Below, one piece after another: positions 47,535-57,560 of a stretch of 64,000 bases of DNA. The stretch covers positions 156,660,768 through 156,724,767 of the forward strand of contig NC_073696.1 of the NCBI RefSeq assembly GCF_029784165.1, written 5' to 3'. Numbering within the stretch: the first letter of the stretch is position 1; every line of letters starts with the position of its first letter. The notes under the pieces are model-generated. The model did no database searches and was not told the origin of the DNA. It saw only the letters and a list, made by a program, of their open reading frames with translations. The stretch is from Wyeomyia smithii. Taxonomy: Eukaryota > Arthropoda > Insecta > Diptera > Culicidae. Position numbers and translations under genes: made by a program.

Positions 47535-49770
47535 TTAGCTTAGATAAAAGTGGAGCTGAATCAATGCGCTGCGAATTGCGAATTCACGACGCTCTTTCAA
47601 TGATTGTATGTTTATGAGCATGCAACGAGCTTCATATGATGGAAGAGGAAATGATGTCCAACCTAATTTACGAAGAGCATACAATAGAAATTGCTTTCGT
47701 ACCGATTCTGTTCTTTCTTCGTGTGTGATTGTATAGGGTGACCATACAATGCTGCAGTATTCCAGTATCGATCTTACATAGGCTATATATAATGTTTTGA
47801 TGGTATACGGATCCTGAAAGTTGTAACAAAAGCGCTTTATAAATCCTAGTATGTTATTAGCTTTGTGGATTATTGTGTTGTAGTGGTCAATGAAGGTTAG
47901 TTTGGAGTCTAAGACAACTCCTAAGTCTCTAACTCTTTCACAATTTGCTACAGTTTGGTTTCCTAATGATATTGTAATGTTTGGTGTTGTTCTTTTTCGA
48001 CAGAATGATATGTGGTTGCATTTTTTTACATTCAACTCTAGTAAGCTTACTTTACACCATGTGTATAATATGTATATTTCATTCTGGAATGCATTGATGT
48101 CTTCTTCATTTCTTATTTCCATAAAGAGCTTCATATCGTCGGCATAAATTAATACTTTTAGTTTTTCGAGAATAAAGGAAGTGTCGTTAACGTACAAGAT
48201 GAAAAGAAGAGGTCCTAAATGAGATCCTTGGGGGACACCAGAAGTGACTAGAATCGGACTTGAATTTTTTCCGTTAAATTTAACTATTTGTTGGCGATTG
48301 GTAAAATATGATTCGAGCCACTTCAGGAGTTCTGGCTCAAGTCCCATTTTTTGCAATTTGAAAAGTAGCATTGGTAGGTCTATGCGATCAAATGCCTTAC
48401 TGAAATCTGTGTAAAGAGCTTCTACATGGTTTCTATTATCCATTGAATTCAATGAATAATTTATAAATTCAAGTAAATTGGTCGATGTTGAACGGCCCTT
48501 GAAGAAGCCATGTTGCTTCTCAGTTATTCGGTTTTTATTTTGGGAAAATAGTTTTTCATTTACAATTGCTTCGAATTGTTTAGGAATGCAAGAAATTAGG
48601 GCTATTCCACGATAATTACGTATGTCGGATTTCCGGCCTGATTTGAAAATAGGCACTAGAAACGAGCTTTTCCATTTTGATGGGAAGCATCCATATTCCA
48701 ATGACATGTTGAAGAGCCAGGACAATGGAGCTGTAAGTTCCGTTGCAAGATTTTTCATAAATACTGGCGGAATTCCGTCAGGTCCAGGACCTTTTAAGGC
48801 ATCTAAGCTATTCAACGCCTGAAAAATATCCTGCACATAAATTTGGTTTACACCATTATCCCTCGAGAAGTTTGGATAAAATGCAAAATAATCGTTGTCG
48901 CGATCTTCTTCAGAAAATGTTGTATAGATTTCTTGGAAAAATTTCACAAAAAGATTGCAAATCCTTTCCGAGATATCCCCGACATTTTCGTCAAGATGCA
49001 TTATAGAGGGAAAATTGTCAGATTTTAGTTTAGTTTTCACGTAACGTAAGAACTTCTATAGTTCTTCGGACAGGATTTAATTGCAAGTTCAGTTTTTGCA
49101 TTATATTCATCAAACGCATTACTGATGGCAAGATTCAGTTGATCACATATATCCAAATAGATTGCTAAATTTTCACTACTGTTGTGTTGTGTGTGTGCTT
49201 TTTGTTTACGGTTTTTTAAATTTTTAATATGACTATTATACCAGACAGGATTTTTTGTATTTCCAGTACGTCTCCTTTTCTTCAGAGGTATTTCCTGTTT
49301 AATTATATCAAATAAAACTTCATAAAAAGTATCCACCGCCACGTCAACATTTCCTCTATTCTTAAGAATAAATTGCCAGTTAACAGTGTTAAATCTATTG
49401 CGAATATTTTCATAATTTGCCTCTCTATATTCAAGGACTTCCTCGTATTCATAGTCGTTGGGTTTTTGGTGCGCATGTATAAATAAAGAGCATTCGATTG
49501 CCGTGTGATACGCCTCATTTTTCCATAGAGGATTCAATGATTCAGTCACACAGAAATCATCATAAATGTTCGTAAATAAAAAGTCTAAGAAACAGTTCTG
49601 TTGATTTTTGATGTGGTTGATTTGGTTCAGTCCGTAATTTGCGGTTTTGTCAAAAATAAGTTGCAGTGTTTCATTGTCCCCAACGACTGGAAGAAGAATA
49701 CATTCATTTTCTGAGTCCTTCATGAAATCTGCATGGCGTTGATTAAAGTCTCCATAAATATGGATTTTAG
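47535..49770 (-). pseudogene. LINE ORF2, C-terminal APE, linker and RT
   Basis: 49037 to about 49770 carries the AP-endonuclease part beginning KIHIYGDFNQRHADF (GDFN is a catalytic-core motif) and the linker. The frame upstream of 49770 belongs to the inserted Penelope element. 47535-49040 is the RT, with NYRGIALIS (142-150), TDFSKAFDRI (211-220), GVPQGSHLGP (268-277) and YADD (299-302), then a thumb with ILEYCSIVWSPY. One frameshift near 49037 separates linker and RT. The RT itself is open for 501 residues. The fragment at 60339-60752 confirms the linker-RT reading in a sister copy. It would copy its RNA into chromosomal nicks. Confidence 0.87.
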
Positions 49771-50194
49771 TTGGGTGGGAGAGTTCGACTGTAGATGGTA
49801 TCAAGAATTGGGATTTCGGCTTAGCAGTCATTCATCTCAGAATTTAGAACGAAGTTATTGTCATTCGTCCCAACGTTTCAGCACTTATTGGTGCCTTCAT
49901 CAGGGGAAACTGTTCAAAGGAGTAATTTATTAATAACTTTGCATTTTACAAAACTTTTTCCCTCGACTTACAATGATGATTATCGGACTACGTCAGGTGG
50001 TTGCATTTAAAGTTCACTAGTCACTAATTTTAAAATTTTTTTTATCATTGGACAATCTAAACAAATTGAAACAACATGAAAAAACTAGCCTAAACATCGA
50101 AATACACATTAATGCTTACGTTTATAAGTTTGGTGGTGGGAGGAATTTATTTTCACTGTCGGAGTAGTGTGGCGGTTTCAACTTGTGTTTCTGT

Positions 50195-51747
50195 TCAGTT
50201 AACTGTTATACCATCTTCATTTAGGCTTTTAAGTTTGTGTAAGATCCCCGCGTATGCTGTGTTGAGGTTGTCCACATCAATACGGCGGTTCACTATGTGT
50301 GGTGTACAGTAGATGTGACACATTTCTAAAAATGGTAGTGAAGCTGTGTGTTTCGATCTATCTATTATGCATGTATTCTCTAAGTCGAATCTGTGTTCTG
50401 TGTCGATGCAATGCTCAATGAGAGCGGTTTTCTCTCTTAGCTCGGATAACTGGTAGTTTGTCTGTGTGTCCGCACTTAGTATCTGGTTGAGTTTGTTTAC
50501 GTTCGATGCATGTCCGTAGTGTCTGGTTTTTAATTTGTTTGAAGTCATTCCAATGTAGCTGCTGTTACAGCCGCTGCACGAAATTTTATAAACAATGTCG
50601 CTGTTTTCATTTTTATTCGTAGGATCCTTAACTTGACTGTGGAAGCTGTTCACAGTTTTGTTCAATTTTGTGGCGATGCAGATGTGCGGATAATCCTTTT
50701 TGAACAGTTTGGTGAGACGATCACTCAGTTTGGGGATGTAAAGGAGAGATCTGTAAGCAATGTCTGTGCTGGGTGTTATGCTGGTTGTGCTTGCTAAGGT
50801 GACCATATCCTGAAGGTTGTTTGCCGTGGATGGTGCATTGTATGTGGTTGCTGAGAGGACGGCGGTGGGGCTGTTGGCTGTGGAGCTGTTGTGGGTGGAG
50901 GTGCTGGTGGTGGCAGTGTGATTGCTGAAGGATGGACAACTTATTGTTGCCTGGAATGGTACAGGTTGATGAGCCGAGACACCAGGGTTCGTGGGTAGCT
51001 ATTAGCCTGTAGGTGTTTGTGAATGATGGTGTTTACGTTTGTCGCCTCTGGATTAGATGTTAAAGAGGTAACGCGGTGAATAAAATTGTTGGCTACATTA
51101 GTTTTGTGCTTGTATTGATGGTAAGAATGGAAATTTAGCATTCTCCCAGATGAGATAGGTTTGCTTTACCATTCGGTAAAAAGTGATTGATCCTCCTGTC
51201 GATTTATCAGCAAGTCCTGAAATGGTAGTTTGCGGTCTTGTACTATTTCAATGGTGAACTGAATCCGGTCCTCCTGGCTGTTAAAGGTGTCTAGTACGGT
51301 GTCGATGGAATCTTTTGGGATGATGAGAAACAGATCGTCTACATATTTGCGTAGAATAGGGACTTCAAAGGGAAGGTGGCTTAATGCACTACGGATGATT
51401 GATTCGAGTACTATATCGGCTAATATTGGGGACAAAGGAGAGCCCATAGCTGTTCCGTATGTCTGGTAATAAAATTTGTTGTCGTATCGAAAATAACTTG
51501 CCTCCATACAAAATTCTACTATTTCCAAAAACAGCTCAAGGTGGATCTCGGTATTTATTTCGTGCCAGCGATCGGTGATGGTCTTGGTTACCAGTTTTCT
51601 CGGTACGTTCGTGAACAGAGAAACAACGTCGAGTGATACCATGATGTGATCTTCGGGGAGAATGAATGATTTTAGCTCATCGCATAATTTAAAGGAGCTA
51701 GCTGTGTTGAAAGTGCTGGTGAGGTGGGTGTTCAGTATGTTAGCCAC
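50195..51747 (-). pseudogene. Penelope-like RT plus GIY-YIG, inverted partial copy 1
   Basis: The RT C-terminal half lies in 51166-51747 (SLDVVSLFTNVP, GTAMGSPLSPILADIV, YVDD). The GIY-YIG domain is in 50195-50806 (VYKISCSGCNSSYIGMT then R/H-containing helix). Stops where the sister copies have Tyr (about 51166) and Glu (about 50941), and a frameshift in the proline-rich hinge, separate the two. The N-terminal half of RT is missing because the copy starts at the inversion point 51753. Confidence 0.87.
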
Positions 51748-51771
51748 AAATTTGTGGTGGTTGTAACCACC
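51744..51771. repeat. Overlapping palindromes at the Penelope inversion point
   Basis: CCACAAATTTGTGG (51744-51757) and GGTGGTTGTAACCACC (51756-51771) overlap exactly where minus-strand copy 1 changes into plus-strand copy 2. Seven bases (51754-51760) belong to neither copy. Confidence 0.8.
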
Positions 51772-51894
51772 CTACTCAACTTGAAACTCATAGACTCCAA
51801 GACCGCCAAATGGTTAAAAACCTATAATGCTGTTTGTCCGTGAATTGATGGACGACCTAAAGCGCATAAGACAAATCTCCCTTTACGTCCTGTT

Positions 51895-53496
51895 GTGCCT
51901 AACTACTCCGCTCCGACCTACAAGCTATGTAAATTTGTGGCTAACATACTGAACACCCACCTCACCAGCACTTTCAACACAGCTAGTTCCTTTAAATTAT
52001 GCGATGAGCTAAAATCATTCATTCTCCCCGAAGATCACATCATGGTATCACTCGACGTTGTTTCTCTGTTCACGAACGTACCGAGAAAACTGGTAACCAA
52101 GACCATCACCGATCGCTGGCACGAAATAAATACCGAGATCCACCTTGAGCTGTTTTGGGAAATAGTAGAATTTTGTATGGAGGCAAGTTATTTTCGATAC
52201 GACAACAAATTTTATTACCAGACATACGGAACAGCTATGGGCTCTCCTTTGTCCCCAATATTAGCCGATATAGTACTCGAATCAATCATCCATAGTGCAT
52301 TAAGCCACCTTCCTTTTGAAGTCCCTATTCTACGCAAATATGTAGACGATCTGTTTCTCATCATCCCAAAAGATTCCATCGACACCGTACTAGACACCTT
52401 TAACAGCCAGGAGGACCGAATTCAGTTCACCATTGAAATAGAACAAGACCGCAAACTACCATTTCTGGACTTGCTGATAAATCGACAGGAGGATCAATCA
52501 CTTTTCACCGAATGGTATAGCAAACCTATCTCATCTGGGAGAATGCTAAATTTCCATTCTTACCATCAATACAAACACAAAATTAATGTAGCCAACAATT
52601 CTATTCACCGCGTTACCTCTTTAACATCTAATCCAGAGGCGACAAACGTAAACACCATCATTCACAAACACCTACAGGCTAATAGCTACCCACGAACCCT
52701 GGTGTCTCGGCTCATCAACCTGTACCATTCCAGGAAACAAGAAGTTGTCCATCCTTCAGCTATCACACTGCCACCACCAGCACCTCCACCTACAACAGCT
52801 CCACAGCCAACAGCCCCACCGCCGTCCTCTCAGCAACCACATCAAGCCAGCAATGCACCATTCACGGCGAACAACCTTCAGGATATGGTCACCTTAGCAA
52901 GCACAACCAGCATAACACCCAGCACAGACATTGCTTACAGATCTCTCCTTTACATCCCCAAACTGAATGATCGTCTCATTAAACTGTTCAAAAAGGATTA
53001 TCCGCACATCTGCATCGCCACAAAATTGAACAAAACTGTGAACAGCTTCCACAGTCAAGTAAAGGATCCTACAAATAAAAACGAAAACAGCAACATTATT
53101 TATAAAATTCCGTGCAGCGGCTGTAACAGCAGCTACATTGGAATGACTTCAAACAAATTAAAAACCAGACTATACGGACATGCATCGAACGTAAACAAAC
53201 TCAACCAGATACTAAGTGCGGACACACAGACAAACTACCAGTTATCCGAGCTAAGAGAGAAAACCGCTCTCATTGAGCATTGCATTGACACAGAACACAG
53301 ATTCGACTTAGAGAATACATGCATAATAGATAGATCGAAACACACAGCTTCACTACCATTTTTAGAAATGTGTCACATCTACTGTACACCACACATAGTG
53401 AACCGCCGTATTGATGTGGAAAACCTCAACACAGCATACGCGGGGATCTTACACAAACTTAAAAGCCTAAATGAAGATGGTATAACAGTTAACTGA
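51895..53496 (+). CDS. Penelope-like RT (C-terminal part) plus GIY-YIG, copy 2
   Basis: This is the longest uninterrupted Penelope frame in the window (533 codons, opening on GTG). RT motifs are SLDVVSLFTNVP (about 50-61), GTAMGSPLSPILADIV (about 113-128) and YVDD (about 148-151). A Pro-rich hinge (PPPAPPP) follows at about 295-320, then the GIY-YIG endonuclease (NIIYKIPCSGCNSSYIGMT) from about 400. The frame is open at its 5' side into a degenerate N-terminal stretch with a stop near 51840, so it lacks the first about 390 residues present in copy 3 and is probably not translated as a functional enzyme. It ends TGA at 53494-53496. Confidence 0.85.
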   Translation: MPNYSAPTYKLCKFVANILNTHLTSTFNTASSFKLCDELKSFILPEDHIMVSLDVVSLFTNVPRKLVTKTITDRWHEINTEIHLELFWEIVEFCMEASYFRYDNKFYYQTYGTAMGSPLSPILADIVLESIIHSALSHLPFEVPILRKYVDDLFLIIPKDSIDTVLDTFNSQEDRIQFTIEIEQDRKLPFLDLLINRQEDQSLFTEWYSKPISSGRMLNFHSYHQYKHKINVANNSIHRVTSLTSNPEATNVNTIIHKHLQANSYPRTLVSRLINLYHSRKQEVVHPSAITLPPPAPPPTTAPQPTAPPPSSQQPHQASNAPFTANNLQDMVTLASTTSITPSTDIAYRSLLYIPKLNDRLIKLFKKDYPHICIATKLNKTVNSFHSQVKDPTNKNENSNIIYKIPCSGCNSSYIGMTSNKLKTRLYGHASNVNKLNQILSADTQTNYQLSELREKTALIEHCIDTEHRFDLENTCIIDRSKHTASLPFLEMCHIYCTPHIVNRRIDVENLNTAYAGILHKLKSLNEDGITVN

Positions 53497-53787
53497 ACAG
53501 AAACACAAGTTGAAACCGCCACACTACTCCGACAGTGAAAATAAATTCCTCCCACCACCAAACTTATAAACGTAAGCATTAATGTGTATTTCGATGTTTA
53601 GGCTAGTTTTTTCATGTTGTTTCAATTTGTTTAGATTGTCCAATGATAAAAAAAATTTTAAAATTAGTGACTAGTGAACTTTAAATGCAACCACCTGACG
53701 CAGTCCGATAATCATCATTGTAAGTCGAGGGAAAAAGTTTTGTAAAATGCAAAGTTATTAATAAATTACTCCTTTGAACAGTTTCCC

Positions 53788-53825
53788 CTGATGAAGGCAC
53801 CAATAAGTGCTGAAACGTTGGGACG
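53788..53825 (+). ncRNA. Hammerhead-like core in Penelope 3' region
   Basis: CTGATGA at 53788-53794 is followed by a five-pair stem (GGCAC with GTGCT) and GAAA at 53812-53815, then a short CG-rich stem around TTGGGA. Hammerhead motifs are known in Penelope-like elements. However, the base that should be U before the cleavage position reads A here, and I found no clear stem I, so self-cleavage is doubtful. The minus copy has the same core at 49876-49904; copy 3 has a mutated core (CTGATAA at about 56918). Confidence 0.42.
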
Positions 53826-53929
53826 AATGACAATAACTTCGTTCTAAATTCTGAGATGAATGACTGCTAAGCCGAAATCCCAATTCTTGATACCATCTAC
53901 AGTCGAACTCTCCCACCCAATTAATCGTA

Positions 53930-56625
53930 ATGGCGAATATACAAGGTAACTTCTTTCAGTACATTAATACACACTATGGCTCCGAAGCGGTCACCGCTAT
54001 GAAGGCATATGCTCTAGACAACAGAAAACTGGCGAATATGCTTAGTAGGAAACTGTTTCTGAAAAAGTGTAAGAAGAACGGTGTTTTTCCTCACCACATC
54101 ACTCGAAGCTTCAAATGTGTACATCAAATGCTAGCCGAAAATGGACCTTACCTGAACAAAATAAACACGATCATCATAAAATTCAAAAAAGCTGTACTCA
54201 ACGTGGAAATACGACAAACATATCATCTAATCAACACTCTTTCCCGATCCATTCACAACCTACAAGAAGTCATCACGTTAATAGTAGGAGACAGCCTTGC
54301 TACAGCTTATCTGGACACCCAGTCAACCGCATTCCACAACAATTTAAACAACAGCAATAAATCTACCGCCAACAAACTACAAAACATTATTCAATGTTTG
54401 AACTCTCTGTCAACCATACAGACCAACGAGAAAGCTATAACGAACGCGGCCAACGTACAAGTGCCTCCAGAGACCACTGCATTACTGAGTCTCGGCCCAA
54501 AGTTCGCGTTACCTGTCACCCATCTCTCACAGGTCCCTCTGTTCCATGTCTTGTCCGATTTGGAAACCATCATTCAGTCGCACCAAGACAAACGGATACA
54601 GGATAGTAACCGGTGCAGAGCTACCAACATTATTCTCAACTACATCCATGGTTTTGGATCACTGGTTTATGCATTGGAACCAATAGGCAGATGGTGTACT
54701 GAAGCACAGAAGACAACAGCTAAGTTTCTGAAAGCTCATCCCGAAATCCTGGTTCTGTCCTCTGACAAGGGTAATCGCACTGTCATTATGTACACTAAGG
54801 AATACCATGAGAAAATACGCGCCCTTGTCGATGACCAAGCAACATACCGCAACGTGCCCAGAGACTCCACAGAAAAAATCCAAAGGAAAAACAACAATTT
54901 TGTAACCACCCTACTCAACTTGAAACTCATAGACTCCAAGACCGCCAAATGGTTAAAAACCTATAATGCTGTTTGTCCTAGAATTTATGGACAACCTAAA
55001 GCGCATAAGACAAATCTCCCTTTACGTCCTGTTGTGCCTAACTACTCCGCTCCGACCTACAAGCTATGTAAATTTGTGGCTAACATACTGAACACCCACC
55101 TCACCAGCACTTTCAACACAGCTAGCTCCTTTAAATTATGCGATGAGCTAAAATCATTCATTCTCCCCGAAGATCACATCATGGTATCACTCGACGTTGT
55201 TTCTCTGTTCACGAACGTACCGAGAAAACTGGTAACCAAGACCATCACCGATCGCTGGCACGAAATAAATACCGAGATCCACCTTGAGCTGTTTTTGGAA
55301 ATAGTAGAATTTTGTATGGAGGCAAGTTATTTTCGATACGACAACAAATTTTATTACCAGACATACGGAACAGCTATGGGCTCTCCTTTGTCCCCAATAT
55401 TAGCCGATATAGTACTCGAATCAATCATCCATAGTGCATGAAGCCACCTTCTCTTTGAAGTCTCTATTCTACGCAAATATGTAGACGATCTGTTTCTCAT
55501 CATCCCAAAAGATTTCATCGACACCGTACTAGACATCTTTAACGGCCAGGAGGACCGAATTCAGTTCACCATTGAAATAGAACAAGACCGCAAACTACCA
55601 TTTCTGGACTTGCTGATAAATCGACAGGAGGATCAATCACTTTTCACCGAATGGTATAGCAAACCTATCTCATCTGGGAGAATGCTAAATTTCCATTCTT
55701 ACCATCAATACAAACACAAAATTAATGTAGCCAACAATTTTATTCACCGCATTACCTCTTTAACATCTAATCCAGAGGCGACAAACGTAAACACCATCAT
55801 TCACAAACACCTACAGGCTAATAGCTACTCACGAACCCTGGTGTCTCGGCTCATCAACCTGTACCATTCCAGGCAACAAGAAGTTGTCCATCCTTCAGTT
55901 ATCACACTGCCACCACCAGCACCTCCACCCACAACAGCTCCACAGCCAACAGCCCCACCGCCGTCCTCTCAGCAACCACATCAAACCAGCAATGCACCAT
56001 CCACGGCAAACAACCTTCAGGATATGGTCACCTTAGCAAGCACAACCAGCATAACACCCAGCACAAACATTACTTACAGATCTCTCCTTTACATCCCCAA
56101 ACTGAGTGATCGTCTCACCAAACTGTTCAAAAAAGATTATCCGCACATCTGCATCGCCACAAAACTGTGAACAGCTTCCACAGTCAAGTTAAGGATCCTA
56201 CAAATAAAAACGAAAACAGCAACATTGTTTATAAAATTCCGTGCAGCGGCTGTAACAGCAGCTACATTGGAATGACTTCAAACAAATTAAAAACCAGACT
56301 ATACGGACATGCATCGAACGTAAACAAACTCAACCAGATACTAAGTGCGGACACACAGACAAACTACCAGTTATCCGAGCTAAGAGAGAAAACCGCTCTC
56401 ATTGAGCATTGCATCGACACAGAACACAGATTCGACTTAGAGAATACATGCATAATAGATAGATCGAAACACACAGCTTCACTACCATTTTTAGAAATGT
56501 GTCACATCTACTGTACACCACACATAGTGAACCGCCGTATTGATGTGGACAACCTCAACACAGCATACGCGGGGATCTTACACAAACTTAAAAGCCTAAA
56601 TGAAGATGGTATAACAGTTAACTGA
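53930..56625 (+). pseudogene. Penelope-like RT plus GIY-YIG, nearly full-length copy 3
   Basis: The ATG at 53930 starts MANIQGNFFQYINTHYG. The N-terminal about 270 residues precede the RT. SSDKGNRTVIMY (about 282-293), IYGQPKAHK (about 353), SLDVVSLFTNVP (about 420) and GTAMGSPLSPILADIV follow. A TGA at 55439-55441 stands where copies 1 and 2 read Leu. Beyond it the same frame goes on through YVDD to about 56166, where 10 bp are missing relative to copy 2. The GIY-YIG part then continues in another frame (56167-56625). Only two lesions were seen in about 2.7 kb, so the copy is fairly young. It would encode the RT-endonuclease of the element. Confidence 0.9.
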
Positions 56626-57018
56626 ACAGAAACACAAGTTGAAACCGCCACACTACTCCGACAGTGAAAATAAATTCCTCCCACCACCAAACTTATAAAC
56701 GTAAGCATTAATGTGTATTTCGATGTTTAGGCTAGTTTTTTCATGTTGTTTCAATTTGTTTAGATTGTCCAATGATAAAAAAAAATTTAAAATTAGTGAC
56801 TAGTGAACTTTAAATGCAACCACCTGACGCAGTCCGATAATCATCATTGTATGTCGAGGGAAAAAGTTTTGTAAAATGCAAAGTTATAATTAAAATTACT
56901 CCTTTGAACAGTTTCCTCTGATAAAGGCACCAATAAGTGCTGAAACGTTGGGACGAATGACAATAACTTCGTTCTAAATTCTGAGATGAATGACTGCTAA
57001 GCTGAAATCCCAATTCTT

Positions 57019-57560
57019 TATGGATTTTAGCTTCGGGAGGAAGTTGTGACAAAATTTGTTCAGTAATTTGGAAGAAGGTTTCATAAGTGGTTTTGTGAGC
57101 CTGGTCAGGAGGCAAATACACTGAGGCAAACACGTGTATTTCACCTGCTATGTGTGGTTTGACCCACACATGCTCAAATTCCTTAACTTTTGTTGTTTTG
57201 ATAGTTTCGGAACTATAGTTAGACGAAACAGCTATCAATAAACCGCCACCTGACTTCTGTTGGGACTCAACAAAATTCCTACCATCTCTGAATACACCAA
57301 AAATTTCTTCACTTTTTATACTTACCAAAAATTTCTTCACTTTTTATACTTTCATCCCAGCTGGTTTCAGTAGCCAGAATAATAGAAAAGGATGCGCTAA
57401 GTAAATTTTTATAAATTTCCTTCATTTTTGCAGGGCTTTTCATGCGATTGAAATTTTGACAATGAATCAAAATTTCATTCGCATTCTGTTTCAGTGAAGA
57501 AATTTTGGGAAATAGGTCGATTGACTGAGAATTGTTTACCTCTTTCTCATCGAGGAGTCT
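57019..57560 (-). pseudogene. LINE ORF2, N-terminal APE part
   Basis: The reading ILIHCQNFNRMKSP, then SIILATETSWDESIKSEEIF, then GGGLLIAVSS and HVFASVYLPP fits an AP-endonuclease of jockey/CR1-like LINEs. It joins the downstream part across the Penelope insertion at PPEAK. A 28-bp tandem duplication at 57296-57351 breaks the frame. The ORF2 reading follows ORF1's TAA (57561-57563) in the same frame with no ATG for about 40 codons, so ORF2 may depend on reinitiation or readthrough, or the stop may be a mutation. Confidence 0.8.
57296..57351. repeat. 28-bp tandem duplication in LINE ORF2
   Basis: Two adjacent perfect copies of a 28-bp unit beginning ACCAAAAATTTCTTCAC shift the ORF2 frame by one base. 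Confidence 0.92.

Larger units (their letters stand above)
49771..57018. mobile_element. Penelope-like element cluster, one inverted and two direct copies
   Basis: A single 7248-bp block lies between 12-bp target duplications. Inside are copy 1 (minus, 49771-51753), copy 2 (plus, 5'-truncated, 51761-53888) and copy 3 (plus, nearly complete, 53889-57018). Copy 1 and copy 2 plus the first 32 bp of copy 3 form inverted arms of about 1.98 kb. The left outer edge is the reverse complement of 53889-53920, so the minus copy contains a unit-to-unit boundary. Tandem copies with partial long-terminal-repeat behaviour and inverted partners are known for Penelope elements. Confidence 0.9.

Noticed and set aside
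49771..57018. Three independent Penelope insertions
   Set aside because: Only one pair of target duplications is visible at the outer edges, and the inner junctions are unit-to-unit or palindromic with no LINE sequence between copies.
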